NCBI RefSeq assembly: GCF_047345485.1
Contig: NZ_JBLFEN010000010.1
Span: forward strand, 16,906 to 80,905
From: Jejuia sp047345485
GTDB lineage: Bacteria > Bacteroidota > Bacteroidia > Flavobacteriales > Flavobacteriaceae
Direction: 5' to 3'
DNA length: 64,000 bases
In this document: one piece after another, positions 61,301-64,000 of the stretch
Layout: each line of letters opens with the position of its first letter
How positions within the stretch are numbered: position 1 is the first letter of the stretch
Made by a program: the position numbers and the translations under genes
Notes under the pieces: model-generated
Told to the model about the DNA's origin: nothing
Database searches by the model: none
Seen by the model: only the letters and a program-made list of their open reading frames with translations

Positions 61301-62737
61301 CTCTCGCAGAGTTTAGCAGATTTTACCAAAGGTGAAGCCGATGTTCTTAGAAAAGCGATGGGTAAAAAGCAGATTGCCGTACTTGATAAAATGAAGCCTA
61401 AATTCATTGAACAAGCCAGTGCAAACGGACATGATGCTAAAATTTTAGAAAAAGTTTGGAAAGACTGGGAAGCCTTTGCCAGTTATGCCTTTAACAAATC
61501 ACACTCCACATGTTATGCGTGGATTGCTTACCAAACGGCATATTTAAAAGCACATTATCCTGCGGAATATATGGCAGCGGTATTGTCTAATAATATGAAT
61601 GATATTAAGTCGGTTACCTTTTTTATGGAAGAATGTAAGCGAATGAAGTTAGATGTTTTGGGGCCAGATGTTAATGAGAGTTACTACAAGTTTTCGGTAA
61701 ATAAAGATGGTGCAGTACGTTTTGGTATGGGAGCGATAAAAGGTGTTGGCCATGGTGCAGTAATGACGATTGTGGATAACCGTAAAGAAGACGGGCATTA
61801 TAGTTCTATTTTCGATTTCGCAAAGCGAATTGACTTAAGAGCTGCTAATAAAAAAGCTTTTGAGAATTTAGCTTATGCGGGTGGTTTTGATGGTTTTGGC
61901 GATATACACAGGGCGCAATATTTTCATGATGATGGCGATGGCATTACCTTTTTAGAGAAAGCGATAAAGTTTGCCCAAAAGTATAAAGAGAATAAAAATT
62001 CTGCCCAAATAGATATGTTTGGTGAGCAGAGTAGTGTGCAGTTTTCTGAACCCGAAGTACCACCTTGTGAAGAGTGGGGTACCATGAAAACCTTAAGTAA
62101 AGAGCGCGAAGTGGTTGGCGTTTATATCTCTGGGCATCCGTTGGATGATTTTAAAACCGAAATGAAAACTTTTTGCAATGCCACGGTGGGCATGTTTAAT
62201 ACTTTAGAGCCTTATGTGAATCGAGAATTAGTATTTGGTGGAGTGGTAACCGATGTACAACACCGTGTGAGTAAACAAGGTAAAGGTTGGGCATTATTTA
62301 CTATTGAAGACTATACTGATAGCTACGAGTTTAGAATTTTTGGAGAAGAGTATTTAAAATACCGACACTTTTTATTGCAAAACAATTTTGTATTTGTAAA
62401 AAGCTTTGTGCGTGAAGGCTGGACAAATAAAGAAACAGGAAAAAAGAGCGACCCAAGATTACAGTTTAATAGTTTTCAGTTGTTGCATGATGTGATGGAA
62501 CAATATGCTAAAAAGTTATCGATACAAGTTGATATTAAAGATTTAACCGAACAAAAAATTATTGCTTTGAAAGAACTGTTGCACATGCATCCGGGAAATC
62601 AGGCGTTGAACTTTTTAGTGTATGATATGAAAGAAAAGATGAAATTAAGTATGTCTAGCAGACGACAGAAAGTTAAGGTGTCTCAGGAATTATTGAGTGC
62701 TTTAGCGGCTCAGGATGTTAGGTTTAAGTTGAATTAA
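58352..62737 (+). CDS. dnaE: DNA polymerase III subunit alpha with fused N-terminal 3'-5' exonuclease
   Basis: The replicative polymerase. Residues 1-195 are a DEDDh exonuclease: FDTETTGLP (Asp6, Glu8), VGQNVKFDLNIM, and HNATADVEATTRC with His and Asp. A PHP domain follows at about 255 (VHLHNHSQFSVLQ), then the palm with PDIDIDFDDEGR near 688-699 and GRGSAAGSVAAYC before it. The thumb, finger and OB-fold (ELVFGGVVTDVQHRVSKQGK) and tail follow. The length of 1461 aa is longer than the E. coli DnaE (about 1160) because of the exonuclease. This fusion is common in Bacteroidota. The palm Asp residues are intact. Confidence 0.97.
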   Translation: MYLIFDTETTGLPKRWDAPITDTDNWPRCIQIAWQLHDGMGNCIESQDYLVKPEGFNIPYDAEKIHGISTELADEHGIPLAEVLEKFNEALGKTKFVVGQNVKFDLNIMGAEFVRGVVENPLQDLPVLDTCTEHTAGLCQIPGGRYGKFKLPTLTELHEFLFNAPFSEAHNATADVEATTRCFLELIRLGEYTKEQLDVQPDYFESFKTENPDTIQLIGLKHINLKKESAKIRERIEKAKSSISSEAIQKNASDLADVNFVHLHNHSQFSVLQSTMSVSDIVAAAAEHNMPAVALTDHANMMGAFHFVNAVNKANKGIKEKIAEAEANGETTDAKPIKPIVGCEFFVCEDHTDKSRKDNGYQIVLLAKNKNGYHNLAKLSSHAFVDGFYYLPRIDKKLIQQYKEDLIVLTGNLYGEVPSKVLNIGENQAEEALIWWKEEFGDDLYVELMRHNQEDEDRVNPTLIKLAKTHDVKLVASNNTYYRKQEDANAHDILLCVKDGEKQATPIGRGRGYRYGLPNQEYYFKSSEDMKALFRDVPEAIKNVQEVVDKVEAFQLARDVLLPAFDIPDEFKHEEDLADGGKRGENAYLKHLVYEGAKKRYSEPLLEEVTERLDFELSVIENTGYPGYFLIVEDFIREARNMDVSVGPGRGSAAGSVAAYCLWITNIDPLKYDLLFERFLNPDRISMPDIDIDFDDEGRGRVMDYVIEKYGSNQVAQIITYGTMAAKSSIRDTARVLDLPLFDADRIAKLIPTMSKLGKIFGLDEKALGKKFRAEDLEKVNELLNIADGSDLQAETVNLARTLEGSVRNTGIHACGVIITPDDITKFVPVSVAKDSDLYVTQFDNSVVEDAGLLKMDFLGLKTLTLIKDTVKIVKAKHDIQLDPESFPLDDEKTYELFQRGETVGVFQYESPGMQKHLRDLKPTVFEDLIAMNALYRPGPMEYIPSFVRRKHGDEEIEYDLPAMEEYLKETYGITVYQEQVMLLSQSLADFTKGEADVLRKAMGKKQIAVLDKMKPKFIEQASANGHDAKILEKVWKDWEAFASYAFNKSHSTCYAWIAYQTAYLKAHYPAEYMAAVLSNNMNDIKSVTFFMEECKRMKLDVLGPDVNESYYKFSVNKDGAVRFGMGAIKGVGHGAVMTIVDNRKEDGHYSSIFDFAKRIDLRAANKKAFENLAYAGGFDGFGDIHRAQYFHDDGDGITFLEKAIKFAQKYKENKNSAQIDMFGEQSSVQFSEPEVPPCEEWGTMKTLSKEREVVGVYISGHPLDDFKTEMKTFCNATVGMFNTLEPYVNRELVFGGVVTDVQHRVSKQGKGWALFTIEDYTDSYEFRIFGEEYLKYRHFLLQNNFVFVKSFVREGWTNKETGKKSDPRLQFNSFQLLHDVMEQYAKKLSIQVDIKDLTEQKIIALKELLHMHPGNQALNFLVYDMKEKMKLSMSSRRQKVKVSQELLSALAAQDVRFKLN

Positions 62738-62765
62738 TTTTTGTTATTTTGAAGTTGAAACACAT

Positions 62766-63755
62766 ATGAAAAAAATCAGTTTTGTCATTTCAACTTTAGT
62801 TTTCAATTTAATGTTGAGTGCTCAGATTGTCGATTTTGGAAAGTTCCCATCAGAAAAGAATGGAGAAAAACCAATTGCTACATCTGACTTGCTAAAATCA
62901 TTAGACTGGGAAAATCTGAGGACATTTAGTGACTTAAATGAAGGACATTATGCTTACGAACAAAAAGACAGTTTACTTACCGAGTACAAGTATGTACAAC
63001 AAGGTCATGTCTCTTATTTTAAATTGACAAGTTTTAACGGTAAAGTATTGGAATATCGCAGTCATATATCAAGCATATCTAAGGAAACTAACACGAATTA
63101 TTTTGATAAAAATGCTTGGTTAGAATATGCTCATACATATTTGCCAAACTTAAAGGACTCGTTAAAGTTAACTGTAGCTGAACCAAAGGAACTATTAAAA
63201 GCTTACTACAAATTAATAGGTGTAGGTACTAGAGACGAATATGGTTGGATTTGTGAATACTCATCTGCAGGAATGGCAACTGAAAGAAGACAAGCTACCA
63301 TTCCGTTAATCAGACATGGACGGAGAGACTTATTAGAACAAATAGTTGATTACCCTAATATTCAAGTTCAATTATACGTTACAGACGCTTTGATTTATGA
63401 TGACCTACAAAATAAAAAGTATATAGAAAACCAAAAAAGCGAACTTGCTAAATTGACTAGTGAACGTGATAGCTTAAAATCTAAAAAAATATTGGACTGG
63501 CAGATTGAATCATTAGATAATAGAATTGCTAATAATAAGGAATATACAGAACAGCTCGAAATGGAACTTTTAAGTAAAAGTGATTGGAACAGAATTTATG
63601 CTTTAAGAGATAGTAATCAAAAAGTAAAAACGTGTGGAAATAATGGTTCATATAAAATTTACGGAAATTCGACTACAGAATTATTAAGCGAAAAAGCTAT
63701 ATCAGAAATAGAGAAAAGGTATTTTGAACTGAAAAATTTAGGATATTTTCGATAA
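62766..63755 (+). CDS. Exported hypothetical protein
   Basis: A signal peptide (MKKISFVISTLVFNLMLSAQ) is followed by a 310-residue protein that I do not recognise. The middle has ATERRQATIPLIRHGRRDLL and a coiled-coil segment (KSELAKLTSERDSLKSKK, around 225-245) followed by another helix (NRIANNKEYTEQLEMELL). There is no enzymatic motif. It lies 28 bp after dnaE and could be a lineage-specific insertion. The following 245 bp hold a large hairpin. Confidence 0.6.
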   Translation: MKKISFVISTLVFNLMLSAQIVDFGKFPSEKNGEKPIATSDLLKSLDWENLRTFSDLNEGHYAYEQKDSLLTEYKYVQQGHVSYFKLTSFNGKVLEYRSHISSISKETNTNYFDKNAWLEYAHTYLPNLKDSLKLTVAEPKELLKAYYKLIGVGTRDEYGWICEYSSAGMATERRQATIPLIRHGRRDLLEQIVDYPNIQVQLYVTDALIYDDLQNKKYIENQKSELAKLTSERDSLKSKKILDWQIESLDNRIANNKEYTEQLEMELLSKSDWNRIYALRDSNQKVKTCGNNGSYKIYGNSTTELLSEKAISEIEKRYFELKNLGYFR

Positions 63756-63809
63756 TAAATACGTGTGGCAACAATGGTAATCGTTGCGCAAAGCTCAAAA
63801 AAACGTAAA

Positions 63810-63852
63810 TCTCAACTCAAAAGCACCTTTTTAAGGGGCTTTTGAGTTGAGA
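63810..63852. repeat. Large inverted repeat (15-bp stem) at the window end
   Basis: TCTCAACTCAAAAGC (63810-63824) and GCTTTTGAGTTGAGA (63838-63852) are perfect complements, with CC..GG pairing inside the 13-nt loop. No T run follows on the plus strand, so it is a poor terminator there. It could be a processing or recombination-related element. Confidence 0.7.
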
Positions 63853-63864
63853 GACAGTCAATTC

Positions 63865-64000
63865 TTAGTAAAAATTGATAGTTGTAAAAAGTCTCATTTT
63901 AAGTCTCATTATAACTTTTGTGTTTAAAACAAAGTGACGTACTGTTCTTGCATCACTTTTTACTGTTTTTCTTATAAACTTTAAGTACTTTTTAAGGTTA
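63865..64000 (-). other. Open frame reaching the window edge (possible gene 3' end)
   Basis: On the minus strand the frame is open for 45 codons from the window edge to a stop at 63865-63867, translating to NLKKYLKFIRKTVKSDARTV then RHFVLNT and so on. It could be the 3' end of a gene that continues beyond the window. It is short, AT-rich and without a known motif, so it may be chance. Confidence 0.2.

Noticed and set aside
63761..63800. attC-like recombination site (GCAAC ... GTTGC) after the gene at 62766
   Set aside because: Only a 5-bp inverted match; the flanking bases do not fit RYYYAAC/GTTRRRY, and no integrase is present.
1..64000. CRISPR arrays, tRNA or rRNA genes, insertion sequences
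   Set aside because: No regular short direct repeats with spacers, no tRNA-like TTCGAATC signatures in intergenic DNA, no rRNA segments and no transposase-like protein were seen.

Overview
The window looks like chromosome from a marine-type member of the Flavobacteriaceae (Bacteroidota). The DNA is AT-rich. Promoters carry the Bacteroidota -7 element TAnnTTTG rather than sigma70 boxes. Several secreted proteins end in type IX secretion (T9SS) sorting domains. Many gene families are typical of the group: DUF4271 beside hemD, DUF4296, an SbsA-Ig lipoprotein, DnaE with a fused exonuclease, and a YugP-type protease. The genus cannot be fixed by reading alone. No rRNA, tRNA, CRISPR array, insertion sequence or phage module was seen.

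Layout. 1-14.7 kb: a partial secreted metalloprotease, ribF with an HTTM membrane protein, serS, an intergenic stretch with a small membrane ORF and a structured segment, a TPR protein, SemiSWEET, alanine dehydrogenase, a YugP-type zinc protease, a membrane-anchored MutS-like ATPase, a nitrilase-family omega-amidase, an Ig-like lipoprotein and ComF. 14.8-18.8 kb: the accessory region. It holds a 5'-truncated polymorphic-toxin gene with a C-terminal PD-(D/E)xK nuclease that resembles PoNe, then a DUF1910/DUF1911 (PoNi-like) immunity gene 3 nt later, a terminator, and two tandem paralogous outer-membrane proteins of equal length. 18.8-31 kb: housekeeping genes (glyS, an Lrp regulator, ATP-type pckA, hemD-DUF4271, a polyprenol-phosphate mannosyltransferase, dihydroorotase, tyrS). 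31-36 kb: a YHS protein, a LuxE-like protein, two T9SS cargo proteins and a PhoB/PhoR-type two-component pair. 36-44.5 kb: a glycosyltransferase, trmB, a LysE exporter, an alkyltransferase-like protein, an Fe-S group (mrp, nifU-like, ferredoxin) and a DUF1853-metallophosphoesterase pair. 44.5-46.2 kb: a Met/His-rich outer-membrane protein and a CNGKC protein, probably metal related. 46.3-51 kb: a 1152-residue PPi-type PEP carboxykinase and an acyl-CoA dehydrogenase. 51-64 kb: a multidomain secreted sulfatase-YHYH-MopE-T9SS protein, trmN6-rimM-rpsP, a lactonase, dnaE and a secreted protein of unknown function.

The points most worth a second look are the truncated toxin with an apparently intact nuclease and immunity gene, the presence of both ATP-type and PPi-type PEP carboxykinases, the four-module sulfatase, the MGMT-family protein with alanine in place of the catalytic cysteine, and two families of short dispersed repeats. 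Most of the rest is ordinary core chromosome. All identifications come from reading the sequence and recalling families; no database search was run.
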